A model generated the notes under the pieces. The model did no database searches, was not told where the DNA came from, and saw only the letters and a program-made list of their open reading frames with translations. 64,000 nt of DNA from Platerodrilus igneus (taxonomy: Eukaryota; Arthropoda; Insecta; Coleoptera; Lycidae). The position numbers were made by a program, and so were the translations under genes. Of the stretch, positions 9,540-21,077 are shown piece by piece. The first letter of the stretch is position 1; the number at the start of each line of letters is the position of its first letter. The stretch is taken from positions 5,625,001 through 5,689,000 of the forward strand of contig JARFIW010000999.1 in assembly GCA_036346225.1 (NCBI GenBank). The letters run 5' to 3'.

Positions 9540-10010
9540 TCCACCTCTGGCCATTGGGTTAGGTCGCACGATGGTAACGTAGGAAATGATAGGGCTGAGA
9601 AATTAGCTAAAGAGGCCGCGACGGGCGACTTTCGGATATCACATTCGTCGATACCGAGGTCTTTAATCAAAAGAAAGCTGCGCGAAAAATCAATTCGACA
9701 ATGGGAAGAGAGGTGGAACAACGTTGCCACGGGCAGGTTGACCCACAAATTCATACCGAGCATAGAAGCTAGAGGTAGGATCGAGGTTAAGCTCGATCAC
9801 AAAATGGTGCAGTTGATAACAGGGCACGGCGCCCTGAAGGCGTATTTACAAAGGTTCGGTCTAACCAACAGCGACCGCTGCGAATGCGAATATATATTGA
9901 AATGTTGTAATACCACCAAAATTCGGGAACTATGGTTTTCGAATAGAGTCCCAGCGTTGGGCCGTCATGAAATGCTGTGTAACCTACAAAAAGCCTCACC
10001 AGAGTAAAAA
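9540..10010 (+). mobile_element. R1/I-type LINE fragment, RNase H domain
   Basis: The plus strand encodes the end of a LINE ORF2: SHDGNVGNDRAEKLAKEAA is the last block of a LINE RNase H, where the N.RAD.LAKEA pattern is diagnostic. It is followed by a basic REKSIRQWEERW segment and a TGHGALKAYLQRFGL segment leading to CECEY, the start of the terminal zinc-knuckle region of R1-like elements. The upstream end is frameshifted and the HxxxxC part of the knuckle is missing. Only this domain remains; no reverse transcriptase is left nearby. Confidence 0.75.
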
Positions 10011-11966
10011 AAACATTCAAGCCTCTCGAATTGGGCGCCAAGATTGCTGTGCTTCTCTTGTCCGTTGAATCTCTTCTGATAATTGCCTCTTTACTCTTTC
10101 CGCCTCGGCTGCTCACCTAGTTAAAACTTTCATCCTCATTCATAAAAAAAACAAACACATTCCTACCACAAACATCAACGTTAACTCTATTTACATCAAT
10201 ATTCATAATACATTAAAATTTCAAAATTAAATTGCAGCATCATAAAATTTCAAGTTAAAATTTGTCATCATTTTAATTTGCATCCAGAATTAGAGTCCTT
10301 GTAGGATGCATACTAATTAAGTTAACAATATGTGCAGACCTGAGTCTGAATAAAAGGGAGCATCTCCCACCCCTTTACGTTAAATTAACAGGTTAGTGTA
10401 ATTGAGCTCAAAGACAGACCCAAATTTTCATCATACTCCAAAACATAAACTTGATAAATACTCCTTTCTACTTAAACAAGAAAATTTTACCTTAAAATTC
10501 AAAATTTGCTGTTTATACAAATTTACTACTGTCCATCTTTATCAAACAAATTATAAAGATATTCAACACACACCAAAACATCTAAGATCGAACAACAATG
10601 CATAAGTTACCTGAAGGTTAATGCACTCGGAACTCCAATGTACATCGTCCTTGCTAATCACACCATTCCAACTGGGTTATGTTTACGTCCTCGGATTTCT
10701 GGTCGCCTTTTAAAAGTTTTCTACACCACCATTCATCTAAATTGTTTCAGGGCTTCTCAGGAACTCATCTACGTATATCTAAATCTTGTTTTGTGGATCC
10801 AATCACGTTTACGAATAACACTTGATTACTCACTCCCGAACAAAATAGCAAAGAAATTCATAATTCGTTCACGCTATACTAAAAACTGCCTACTTTTGTT
10901 TATTCATTTATCGTTACTGATTTTGATAATTGGTACAGTAATACTCGCAAATATAACTAGACTTTATTACCTTATCTATCTGCTCTAAGTGCACTAATGC
11001 ATAATAACTTGTATCGTAGCGCGTATTCTGCTTGCGGTATCGAATAAAATCAAAAAATAAAGAGAGCGAAACTCCTATTAGCACGAGTTTATATAATAGC
11101 TCGCTTGCAAGTCGAATTTGTCCCGCGACGGACAATTTTTAGAAATTCGCATTCTATTTTCCCTTACGACGGTCCGGCACAGCGATTCTACTAAAATTTT
11201 GCACTCATTGAAGTTGAAATCTAAAAAATTTTTACACGACTCGCAACGCGTCCGCGAACAACTAATTAATTTTATATAGAAATTGTTATGTTTCCACCTC
11301 TCATATCTGCATCTTATTTCAACCAATCGTAGACCTAGTGACGCTTCCCAAATCCGGCCTTTTATTATCAGTGTCTCTGCTTTACATGTTTTATCCGTCC
11401 TTTTCTACCCTGGTCTGAGTGGTACAAATCGATATTCTTTACTATCGACTGTCTAAAATACACGTGGACTCGCGACGTGACTTTTAAATAAACACTGTTT
11501 TGTATTTCGTACTAAAGCATTTACCCGTTCCAATCTACGTAGAATCTGCATGTTTATCAGCTCGAATTTATTAGAACGTGACATTTAAAAGTTTGCAGGT
11601 GTGCGCTCCTAATGAATGTTTTAAATATAATTCTCCGAGCTTTTTTTCATGGCATTTTAACCATCCTTTTAGCTGTTTGTTACCAACGTTGGACTTTCAC
11701 AGGCTTTTATGCTTATTATATATTACTAATGGTTCAATTAACTCCAATTAAAATAATAATGAATGGCATTGACTTCTACCCTTTAATTTTTAGCGAATAC
11801 TAATTAAATATTAATTATTATTTGTACACTTTGTTTAATACCCGTTACTTAAAAATTGAATTAATTAATATAAATTTCGCACGTAATTTCTATTTGTTTC
11901 TTTATACAGGGTGATTAAAATTATTTGATGTCGTTAATTAATTTTCTACCCTGGTCTACATTTGAG

Positions 11967-11968
<2 letters not shown>
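10011..11968. other. No gene recognised; one primer-site-like motif
   Basis: AT-rich with no supported coding sequence. At 10031-10040 TTGGGCGCCA reads TGGCGCCCAA on the minus strand, a known LTR-element primer-binding motif. I could not define an LTR on either side, so it may be the relic of a deleted element. A 16-base direct repeat TTTTCTACCCTGGTCT occurs at about 11401 and 11942. Confidence 0.45.

Positions 11969-12004
<36 letters not shown>
11969..12004. repeat. (AT)n microsatellite, left part
   Basis: An uninterrupted AT run. It is the left half of one tract split by the solo LTR; the right half is at 12552-12626. Confidence 0.9.
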
Positions 12005-12009
<5 letters not shown>

Positions 12010-12551
12010 CGAGCTACTACTAGACAACCCATCAATTACACACAAAACGCCGCAAGCACTGTTTATTCTCTACGGTTCCAGAATTCTTCTGGAACATACT
12101 AGATAATGAGTCATATCTTTAAATCAGGATATATATAAAAGCCGCTTGTAAATGTAAGATTCAGTCTATACTTTAATGTCTAATATAAATTATATCGTGT
12201 ATAGTGAATGTGGTTGAGCTTTTAGAAGCCTAAGAGTGTATAAACATAAATGTTATATGAGCTAAACGTGTCTATTGTACATGCAGCTTGTAGTATACAT
12301 AAATAGATAGAGCTTGGATTAAATAATAGTTGTGTTAGTGTTGTTAATTGGACCTATGGTAAAGAAGTTAGTTTAAGAAGATATTAGTGCTTGTAAATTC
12401 ATTAGTGTAATAGTGCTTCATTGTTAAGTGTCCTCAAAACATCTATAAATAAGGCATATACTGTTAATTAGACTTGAGAACAGTGAGTAATAAAAACCTT
12501 TATTATTACTTGTTTTGAATTAAAGAAACGCGGTAGCAGCAGCCCGCTTCA
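12005..12551 (+). mobile_element. Solo LTR in an (AT)n tract
   Basis: 547 bp that begins TGTTGCGAGCTACTAC and ends AGCCCGCTTCA, with ATAT on both sides. Its ends and several internal blocks (GAACAGTGAGTAATAAA, TAGAATTAGTTTAAGAAGATATTA-like, TTCATTGTTA) match the longer solo LTR at 24703-25760. It lacks about 500 bp of the middle of that copy. There is no internal region, so it is a solo LTR or an LTR-only relic. Confidence 0.75.
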
Positions 12552-12564
12552 ATATATATATATA

Positions 12565-12626
<62 letters not shown>
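12552..12626. repeat. (AT)n microsatellite, right part
   Basis: Continuation of the AT tract after the solo LTR, with two small interruptions (ATAATAT). Confidence 0.9.
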
Positions 12627-12636
<10 letters not shown>

Positions 12637-13138
12637 TAAAAGACAAGTCATTTGCAGTCCGCAATAAGAAATTGTGTAGAGCAATATATAAAATAAGATG
12701 TATCTGTAAACAAACTCTTATGAAAATAATAAGAGCTTATTGACAAATACAAATTGAGGTAATAGTTGTATAGCCATTAACAAAACAATAACGTTATTAC
12801 TTCACAGGGGAGGAAACATGTACTAACCGGCCAGTTTTAGATTTTTAAGCATCTTCAGAGTGAATTAGTTTCCAACTCTATGAAGCAGTCAACGCTATTA
12901 TACTAATATAATTTCGAAGCAATCTCTGTACTATGGCAAAAGTAAATAATACCGCCATCAGGTGGTAAAATACCAACACTACTAAGCGTGGAAGTACAAA
13001 CTATTAGCCCGATTTGTATTCGTCAATAAGCTCTATTGTTATGCCTAGGGATATAATCTAGTTGCCGAGATTTTAATTATATACTTCTCAACCTTAGTTT
13101 ACAGCATATTATTACTAATTTATTTATTAAAATTTCAG

Positions 13139-13845
13139 AATCTAAAATCAATTTAGATGAAATTGTTGTTTTTCCTATTAGTAAAGATCTATGTGAAAGA
13201 ATTTCTACACCTGAAAAGCAGAAAGAGGTAGTTAGAAATGTGGAAGTTGCCCGTTCTATTGAAATAACAGTTCGAATATGGGAAAACAGATAGAAAGGGT
13301 TTTGACTCAGTTTCAACAGTTAATACGAGAAAATGAATTTGTTGGCCCAATGGTTGAAATAGAATACTGGAGAAGACAGCTTGCAAGATTTGCAAGCATA
13401 GTGCAGTTTCATGACAAACCTGAGTGCCAAATGCACATTAATTATTTGGAACAAACTCGGCCCAGACTTCTAAAAGTAAATGTATTTACTGAACTAATAA
13501 AATTTCTAATATTAATTTTAGACCTGGAGGAAATATGAATGTGCCGCAGCAAATGCTCGTAATAAATGTCAAGATAATCTTAAATATTTATACTCATTAA
13601 AAAAATACTGTGATCCTTTATATCGTTGTGATCCTTCAGAAATTCTTAATTACATTCCTAGTTTATTGTATGCAATTTGTATGGTTTTTACAACATCACG
13701 CTATTATAACAACACTGAAAGCATTACATCTATTCTTGTTAAAATATCAAATCAAATGATAAATATGCGTCGTAGTTATATCAATTGCAATGGTACCAAA
13801 ACTGTATGGACACAACCAAAAGAAATAGTACTTTACAAAATAGGA
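13139..13845 (+). pseudogene. Axonemal dynein heavy chain, two tail exons
   Basis: Two adjacent exons encode part of the N-terminal tail (DHC_N1 region) of a DNAH5/DNAH8-type axonemal dynein heavy chain, the motor of ciliary outer arms. Exon 1 is 13139-13475 after TTTCAG and ends before GTAAAT; it holds KQIERVLTQFQQL, then VGPMVEIEYWRRQLARF. Exon 2 is 13522-13845 after TTTTAG and ends before GTAAGA; it holds WRKYECAAANAR, LKYLYSLKKYCDPLY and SRYYNNTESITSILVKISNQM. Exon 2 is 324 nt and open throughout. In exon 1, the run of four A at about 13282-13285 shifts the frame between TVRIWE and KQIER; five A would restore phase. No other dynein exons were found, although the full gene would encode more than 4000 residues. 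It is either a broken fragment or a piece of a gene with very long introns and one base miscalled. Confidence 0.8.
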
Positions 13846-13984
13846 GTAAGAATAAGCATTTTTTTTCTATTTATGTAATTCTTAGAAATTATTCAACCGA
13901 ATGGCATAAAATAATAACACCCCCTGTTATTATTCTATGTTCTAACCAATACATTTTGCAAGCTCCATCGCAAATTAAAAATGT

Positions 13985-14864
13985 ATGTTCTTCATAATCA
14001 TCATTGGGTCTTCAGTCCTGAAACTGGTTAGACGCGTACCATCATTGTTTACTATTCTGAACTAACCTACAGATTTCCCCGAAATTTGCACAGTCTGCAT
14101 CTATCACTATCTGATCTAGGTCTACATCCGCCTCTTTTTTCCTATCTCTGCTTGTCATATATCCCATACTATTCCCCAAAAATGCCTTAGAACGTACTCT
14201 GCCCTTCTATTTCTCATATTTTTTTCCCAAAGATATCCTTGTTCCCTTACTGTTTCTATAACCTATTTGTTATTACCTTTGTCTGTCCATCCTCAAACAT
14301 CTGAAGCACAGCATTTCAAAGGCCGCTACTGTTCTTCTGTCTGCTTTTCAGACTGCTCGTATTTCGTAGGCATATTGTCTGTGCTGTGCTCCACACATAC
14401 GCTTTCAACAACTTTTTGTTCTGTTTGTTGTCTTTCATCATAGGCACCGTTCTTTCTTGGTAGATGTAGTTCGGTCACCTTCTATTGTTTTACAATTATA
14501 TACTCTATTTCTCCGACATTCAGTGGTTGCAAAGGGGGGTAAGCATCCTGTGGCTGCCAAGTTCCCCCAGAACTTGAACATTTACTGATTTAATATTTTT
14601 TCCAATATGTCTTTTCGCACAGTCAACATTAGTTGCAGATATTTCACAACAAATAACTAGTTGTTTATAATAATCATCAGATTTGTCTGCGCTTATTTTT
14701 TCGTCATTGGGTTTCCCGTCTCAAAACTGGGTGGACATGTACCTGCACTTATTTCTTTTCTAAACTAACCTACATAGTTCCCTAAAATTCTCACACAGCA
14801 TTACAGCTCGGTTCCCCTTATATTGTTTTCTAATATTATGCCCTATTTCACAGAGATTTATTGA
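13985..14864 (-). mobile_element. Tandem 3' ends of an RTE-type LINE
   Basis: The C-terminal codons and 3' UTR of the RTE-type LINE to the right recur here. One copy spans about 13985-14480 and a second about 14482-14818, each ending leftwards in a G-rich GGGGGGTAAGC..CTGTGGCTGCCAAG..CCCCC block that is also in the main element at about 14865-14910. The repeat period is about 336 bp. The reading frames are heavily mutated. Confidence 0.65.
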
Positions 14865-15045
14865 AGGGGGTTAAGCAACCTGTGGCTGCCAAGATCCCCC
14901 AACACTTAGACATTTGCCGAAATAATAGTTTTTCAGTAAATGCTTTCACGCAATTACCATTATTCGAGAATATTGCCCATCCAATGCTTGTAGTTGCTTA
15001 TAATAAATATCATGTTTAAGTGCAGCTACTTTCTTCGTCATTAAT

Positions 15046-16164
15046 TTATCCATCTTGGGACTGGTTGGATGCGTACCTCCATTGATTTCTCTTCTGAGCT
15101 AGCCTACACATTTCCCTGAAACTCCTACAGCCTACATCTTTCACTATCTGTGTGCAGTAGTCTAACCTAGGTCTACCTCTTCTTCTCTTTTTTCCTATTT
15201 CTGCTTCTAGTATATTCCGCACTATTCCTTCATGCCGTAGTATGTGGCCTATCATCCTATCTCTCCTATTTTTTACCGTTTTCCACATATTTCTTTCTTC
15301 CCCTACCATTTTTAGTACCTCTTCGTTCTTAACTTTGTCTGTCCATGATATCTTCATCATACGTCTGTAGCACCACATTTCAAAGGCTTCTACCTTTTTC
15401 CTGTCCGCTTCTCCCACTGTCCAGGCTTCACAGCCATACAGTGCTGTGCTCCACACATATGTTTTGAGCAATCTTTTCCTTGTTTCTACGTTTGTGGTCT
15501 TTGAGCACAGTAGTTGCTTTTTCTTGTTAAATGTAGCATGACCTTGTGCTAATCTTTGTTTTATATCTTTTGTGCTTTTCCCATCTTGCGTTATTTGGCT
15601 TCGTAGGTAGCAGAAATCCTTAACCTCTTGTAAGTTCGTGTTACATATTTGTATTCTTGTTTTTGATTTATTTTTACCTCCTTTGCATACTAAAACTTTA
15701 GTTTTAGTTTTGTTAATTTTCATACCGTATCTCTCTGTTAGAACCGTTTCCATTTCATTGAGAGCAGCTTCTAACTCTTCCTTGCTAGATGCTAATACCG
15801 CTATATCATCTGCAAATCTAAGCATATTTATTTTTTGTCCCTGCATAGTAATTCCCAATGTCTTCCTGCATTTGACAGTATTCATTGCCTCCTCAATGTA
15901 CAAGTTAAAAATTAGTGGGGATAGGGAATATCCCTGTCTTACCCCTTTCCTGATGTTTACTTCTCTACGTTCCTGCTCTAATTCTATTACTGCTGTTTGC
16001 TCTTTGTATAAGCTATGTACTATCCGTCTATCCCTATAACTCATTTCAATCTTTTTGAGTATTTCGAACATTTTTTTCCATTTTACATTGTCAAATGCTT
16101 TTTCCAGATCTACAAACCCTATATACACGCTTTCCCCTTTTTTTATTGTTTTCTCCATTATCAC
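15046..16164 (-). pseudogene. RTE-type LINE reverse transcriptase, 3' part
   Basis: A 372-residue open piece of ORF2. It starts at blocks YIGFVDLEKAFDNV and GVRQGYSLSPLIFNLYIEEAM, then the catalytic box FADDIAVLA, and continues through the thumb region (LLKTYVWSTALYGCEAWT) to a basic tail typical of RTE-type ORFs. Upstream parts lie in other frames beyond 16164 and are separated by the repeat at 16351-16774. Residues of the RT active site are intact, but the full protein could not be made from this copy. Confidence 0.85.
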
Positions 16165-16350
16165 CCTCAGAGCTTAGATAGCCTCCCGTGTTCCCCTGTT
16201 CCGCCTAAACCCAAATTGGTCTTCTCCTAGTATTTCTTCAGCCCGTTTTTCTATTCGTCTTTGTACAATTCTAGTTAATATTTTTGATACGTGTGCTGTC
16301 AAGCTTATTGTTCGAAAATTTTCACATCTATCTGCGCCTCTCTTTTCAAC

Positions 16351-16774
16351 GAACTTCGTTCGTTTATGAAATCGATTTGTCGTCCGTCTGTCTGTCCGTC
16401 TGTCCGTCCGAGGCCTTTCTAATGGTCGGACATCAATGTGTGATACATCAATCGATTCAGCTCGGTGTCCTGAGCTTAAGTTTTGATGTCAGTTGAAATC
16501 GGGCCACGGGGACGCCGTGCCCCCGCGATATTCCGTCGGGAAAATTAAAATTTCAAATAGGTCCAAAATGAATGTGCGATACATATTTGGACTCCCCTAA
16601 CATAGCTGAGTCGAAATATGGTACCCCCCACAAAATCTGACCACGGATACCCCCCGGGAATTAATTTTTATTTTATCTGAATACTTATAATTATTACAAC
16701 ATAATAATTTTAATTTCTTTAAATTGTTTTAAAGTAAGTCTACATTTGGAAGTTCGTTGCGACAATGCCTTGCA
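16351..16774 (+). repeat. GC-rich interspersed repeat, copy A
   Basis: About 424 bp with a CCGTCTGT-rich start, sharply higher in GC than its surroundings, and near identical to 21078-21493. It interrupts the RTE LINE, whose homology resumes directly after it. TTTTCAAC occurs at both borders. It starts with a small hairpin (CGAAC TTC GTTCG), and the start CAACGAACTTC is inverted near the end as GAAGTTCGTTG. No ORF of note is present. It looks like a non-autonomous DNA element of unknown class. Confidence 0.7.
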
Positions 16775-16983
16775 TTTTCAACTTTTTGGTATAGTTACTA
16801 TGATGTTATGTTATGTTATGTCTCGCCTGTCTCATACATATAGCTTACAAGTTGGAAGAGACGTTCTGTTACTGCTTGCCCAGCGGCTTTTAGAGTCTCC
16901 GCTTGCACCTTATCTGTACCCGGCGCCTTACCATTTTTCAGACCTTTTAATACTATTTCAAATTCATCTCTAAGTATAGGATA

Positions 16984-18448
16984 TCACAAGTCATCATTTT
17001 CAATGTCTGATTCCTTTTCTAATGCAGTTAGTTCTTCTCCTGCATATAAATTCTCTATATATTCTTGCCATCTACCCACTTTCTCTACATTTTCTATAAT
17101 GATATTTCCTCCCGCGTCCCTTATATTTTTGCTATACGGTTTTATATCCCTAAAATTCATTCTAATTAATTTGTATGCTTCGTCTGTTTTTCCTAATTCC
17201 AGCTTCGTTTGTATCTCTTTGCACTTTTCATCAATCCATTGTTCTTTAGCTTTCCTGCATTTTCGAATAATTTCCCATTTTATGGCTTTGTATCTCTGTT
17301 TTCCTGTTTCGTCTGATTTATTTTTGTATTTCCGTCTTCTATTAAATTCAGGATATCCTTTGCTATCCATGGTTTCTTATTTACTTTTTGTGTATACCCC
17401 AGAATATCTCTGGCCGCTATGTCGAGGCTGGATTTAGTGTTATTCCATTCTGTTTCTACTTCCTTAGTATCAGATATTTTCCCGATATCTTTGAGCAATT
17501 CATTTGACCTTTTTTCGAATCTTTCTTGAATATTTTTCTCTTTTAGTTTCTGTAGGTCCAAGTGCCTTTTCTGTTTCTTTTTTTCAAATTTTTAAATTTA
17601 AGTGCGGCCTTCATAATTACGATGTTGTGGTCAGTATCTATATCTGCTTCTGGGTAGCTTCTACAGTCTTTTACTTGATTTCTAAAACGTTGTCTAACAA
17701 GAATGTAATCTATTTGATATCTTCCTATATCTCCTGGCATCTTCCATGTATATCGTCTTCTAGCATGATGTTGAAATAATGTGTTTGTAATGATTAAATT
17801 GTTCTTGTCGCAAAATTCTACCAGCCTATTTCCTCTGTCGTTTCTAGTGCCTAAACCAAATAAACCTACTATCGCTCCTTCCCTACCCTCACCTACCACT
17901 ACATTAAAATCCCCCGTAATTATTAAATTTTTGATGTCCTTTTACGTGTCTTAATATGTCTTCGATATCTTTGTAGGTTGCTTCTACCTCTTCGTCACTG
18001 TAGCTAGAGGTGGGCATGTATACTTGTATTATTACTGTGTTTACCGGTTTAGATTCTAATCTAACCATGAGTACTCTTTCGTTCTTTTGTAAGTAATTTT
18101 CTACACAGTATCCTATCTTTTTCTCCATAACTATCCCCACACCCAAATTTCTTCCTCGGCACCTGTATGAATTACCCTGAAGTCTCCACTCCAAAAATTC
18201 CCCGCCTCTGGCCACCGAACTTCGCTGATCCCTACTATGTCTAATGATAACCTATTCATTTCGATTTTTAGGTTCTCTAGCTTAGCTACTTGCTTCATAC
18301 TTCTAACATTCCACGCTCCGACTCGCAGAATGTTCCCGACTCTTATTTTTAACTTTTCGATCGCATCCTCCGAAGTAGTCCCATCCCGGAGATCCGAATG
18401 GGGGACTATTTTAACTCCGGAATCTTTTACCCCAGAGAATGTCATCAT
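16984..18448 (-). pseudogene. RTE-type LINE endonuclease and linker
   Basis: The apurinic-type endonuclease is spread over several overlapping frames. It can be followed from GAWNVRSM and [12 protein letters not shown] (the catalytic glutamate block) at 18448-18131, through VIIQVYMPTSSY at 18215-17904, to RYQIDYILV and the D-H block DTDHN at 17899-17543. The GDFN block near 17920 is disrupted by a frameshift. A linker rich in K, E and R follows to 16984. The domain would nick target DNA to prime reverse transcription; this copy is inactive. Confidence 0.8.
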
Positions 18449-18935
18449 GTTTGTAACAATTTAAGTACGCAGTGTACTTGGGAGATAATGTGGTGGTTTC
18501 CCGTTGCCTTCCACATCGCGGTAGTGTGTCTTAGACTGCCATACCGACCCCTATGGTCTCTGCCAATCTAAGTACCGAAAGAGCCGCTGCCCTCTTTCGG
18601 GGACCTGTCTTAGTCTGGTTCCTCACTAACGACCCTACTACTTTGGTTGGACCTGTAGTTTGGCTCTTTAGCTCATTAGAACACGCAAGCCATTTCACCT
18701 GTTCTATTAATTTAGAACTTCGTCAAGGTGCAGGTCCATTCGAAATGGGTTTTTTAATAATAATATTTATTTCTAACAGTAACGTAACCTTAAAAAGCCT
18801 ATCGCAGGACTCGTTCGAACGTAAAAACTTTGGAGAACGGCTAAGAAAATATTTATTGCGTTATGAACTAGGTTAACTTTATTGTGACGCCATCTAGTAG
18901 TTGATCCGATGTTCAAAGTTAAATTAAACTTTTAA

Positions 18936-18963
18936 CGTTGATTGAGGTATACCTCAATCAACG
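18936..18963. repeat. Perfect 28-bp palindrome
   Basis: Two 14-base arms, CGTTGATTGAGGTA and its exact reverse complement, with no spacer. Symmetry ends at the next base on each side. It lies in AT-rich sequence just outside the LINE 5' end. Confidence 0.9.
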
Positions 18964-19239
18964 CTTTTAATCTTTAACAGCGCGGCCTAAATATTTGAAC
19001 TCACTCCAATCAAATTGAAACATTATGCAAAGCCCCCTTAATTTATATACTAACATATTTTTATATAAACGCATAACTAAATGGTAGCGTTATAATTTGT
19101 CGTTTCTCTATTATAGACTAAATTTTTAACCAATTAATTAAAACATTTTTGTCTGTTAAACACAGATGACGTGTGAAAAAGCACAAAAAGTAGGAGGTGC
19201 ATATATTTATTGTAAAATAGGTACTTAAAATACAAACGC

Positions 19240-19910
19240 TGTTACGTGCCAATTTGTGCACTAGACATTCCTTAGTTTAATTTTGATGTGCGTCAGTTTC
19301 GCGCCTTAAATTTGAATGACTTGGCGTGTATTTCCGTTACGTCAGAGTGCGTTTGCGCCAGAGCGCGCTGACGGGAGTAGGAGAAAGAGTGGGGAAGTTT
19401 TCGGGAGAGACGCGTTAACGTGGCTTTTTGCCTGGGACTTCCAGAAGAGTGGTTTGGTTTAGGTATCGTATCGTATCGTTATCTTTATTTATGTAGATTT
19501 CCTTGCCTTATCTGATTGTCGCCCCTATATTTGTTCCTTATTCGTTCCCTACATAGGTAGAAGGTAATTTGCAAGCAGCCTGCTCGAACCGCAGTACACG
19601 ACCCTACCACGAACGAGTCCAGGGAGCTCCGCTAGCAGTCAGCCGGAAAGTCACTATCTTTAAATAACCCGGAAGGGGGTCCTAGCAACCATGGAGAAAG
19701 CGGGACTTATTCATGTGAGTATTTAACCTTTACGAACTGTTTGTGGATTTGATATTTATTCCGTCAATTGCGCGTTTAAATTGGCATATTGCGTGACGTC
19801 ATTGACAGAAGGGCGCGCTAAAATCTGTATTAAAGATAAGAGTTACCATCTGCCGGTGCGTTACGTAATCTCGTGCTTGCGGGATTGTAACTTTAACTTT
19901 TAAATGTAAG
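19240..19910 (+). mobile_element. LTR-like element with AACGC duplication
   Basis: A 671-bp segment that begins TGTTACGTG and ends ATGTAAG, flanked by AACGC at 19235-19239 and 19911-19915. It is related to 35908-36644, which has the same start, a similar end and its own 5-bp duplication. It is GC-richer in the first half, contains TTTATGTAGATTTCCTT, and has a CATGTGAGTA block that resembles a splice donor. The 5-bp duplication suits an LTR element, but the right end is not CA, so the class is unsettled. Confidence 0.7.
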
Positions 19911-20098
19911 AACGCATCTGAATAAGTAATTACAACAAGGTTTGAACCTTGCAGTACAATAATTATATTAGTAGAAATATTATTTTATACTTGAAATTTT
20001 ACCTGGCAAAAAATTAGAAAATACAGCTTTAAAGCATACTACAGTTGAGACAAGACACAATTTTTTTCTAAGTAAAAATTTAGTTTTCTACTTACATT

Positions 20099-20708
20099 TG
20101 TTACATTCCAAGTTTGAAGATGTACAGTTTTAAATATGTGACTAAATTCCCGCCATTATTTCAAATAAACTTGTTAAATTTCTGTTATTTTGAACAGTTG
20201 CGTTTGCGCAAAAGAATACGCAGACGCGGAGTGGCGGAAGTGCGCGGCTTGGACACGACGGGATGATTAGCCAACGAAACGTCGAGGGGTGACGTTTACC
20301 TGTGCCGTTCCTTTGTCTTTTCTCTTTCAGAATGTAGGTTTCCCTTTATCTCTACCTTCGTTGCCTTCACCTTATTCCTTCGTCCTGCCTACAAACAAAA
20401 GAAGAAGAAAGACGTTAAATCTGGTTTCAACGAGGGCATGACGTAACCCACCCCAAACAACGCCCAATGAGATACATGAAAATCAGCATGGCCCCCTGCG
20501 CAAGGATGACCGCAAAATCGTGAAGAGTTTCATATTTTTGGGTGAGTGCTTTTTATCTTTTTTAGGGTGCATCTTGTATCATTGTAAACATATTTGGCAT
20601 GTGATACAATTTGACACGAAATTATGTCGTAATATCTTTGTTGTGCAATAGTATCCGTGTTGCCAACTGTGGAAGTGGCTCTGACCGCGCGATGCCGGGG
20701 TTATAACA
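20099..20708 (+). repeat. LTR-like repeat, TGTTACAT family, copy 1
   Basis: Begins TGTTACATTCC and ends GGGGTTATAACA, which would be TG..CA ends. It holds GTTGCGTTTGCGCAAAAGAA, GTAGGTTTCCCTTTAT and a GGGTGAGTGCTTTTTATC block. It matches 22887-23625 and, more loosely, the reverse of 38345-38922. I found no target duplication. The homology to copy 2 continues for about 200 bases past the proposed right end, so the true unit may be longer. Confidence 0.55.
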
Positions 20709-21077
20709 GTTACGCCGAGAGTATAACACATTTACTATGTTTAGGAAAGCTCCACAGAACAAAAAGCACTGATTATTTACGTGTTAGACAAATTAATCTT
20801 AATGCCATTACTCAACTTTCACAGCGTCACTTAACGAGCAGTAATCCAAACACAGCAATAAGAAAAATAGGTGTAGCTATCCGTCAAATCAAGGCTATGA
20901 CGTCAGAAATAGTACTCCAGGCAAACAAATTCTTAATGCCAATTTGTATGAAAAGATATGGTATGTTGACATTACATTTTAGAGCATTCTAATTTTTACT
21001 ATTGATATTACAATGCATTGTTGCCAAGCCTGGTCTGATCATCTCATATACTTTCATTAACTGCAGTAATATTCAAC

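Larger units (their letters stand above)
14865..18770 (-). mobile_element. RTE-type LINE with a nested 424-bp repeat
   Basis: A single-ORF LINE on the minus strand: endonuclease at about 18400-17540, linker at 17560-16980, reverse transcriptase at 16980-15046 and 3' UTR to the left. The ORF is broken by several frameshifts and by the repeat at 16351-16774. The sequence to about 18770 resembles a 5' UTR and has a counterpart beside the second RTE element at 39180-39300. The type matches elements often mislabelled craniofacial development protein 2-like in insect gene sets. The 5' limit is approximate. Confidence 0.8.

Noticed and set aside
10031..10040. TGGCGCCCAA primer-binding motif as proof of an LTR element
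   Set aside because: No LTR ends, duplication or pol sequence could be placed beside it.
9787..10116. 109-codon minus-strand frame
   Set aside because: It is antisense to the R1-type RNase H fragment and has no domain of its own.
13862..13997. Open frame after the dynein exon 2 as a third dynein exon
   Set aside because: The peptide does not fit the dynein tail that should follow, and no acceptor site precedes it.
18553..18876. 107-codon plus-strand open frame
   Set aside because: It overlaps the putative 5' UTR of the minus-strand RTE LINE and runs out of it; no domain or codon pattern.
20657..20992. 111-codon plus-strand open frame
   Set aside because: It runs across the end of an LTR-like repeat, and the same sequence in the second copy near 23560-24030 is not open.
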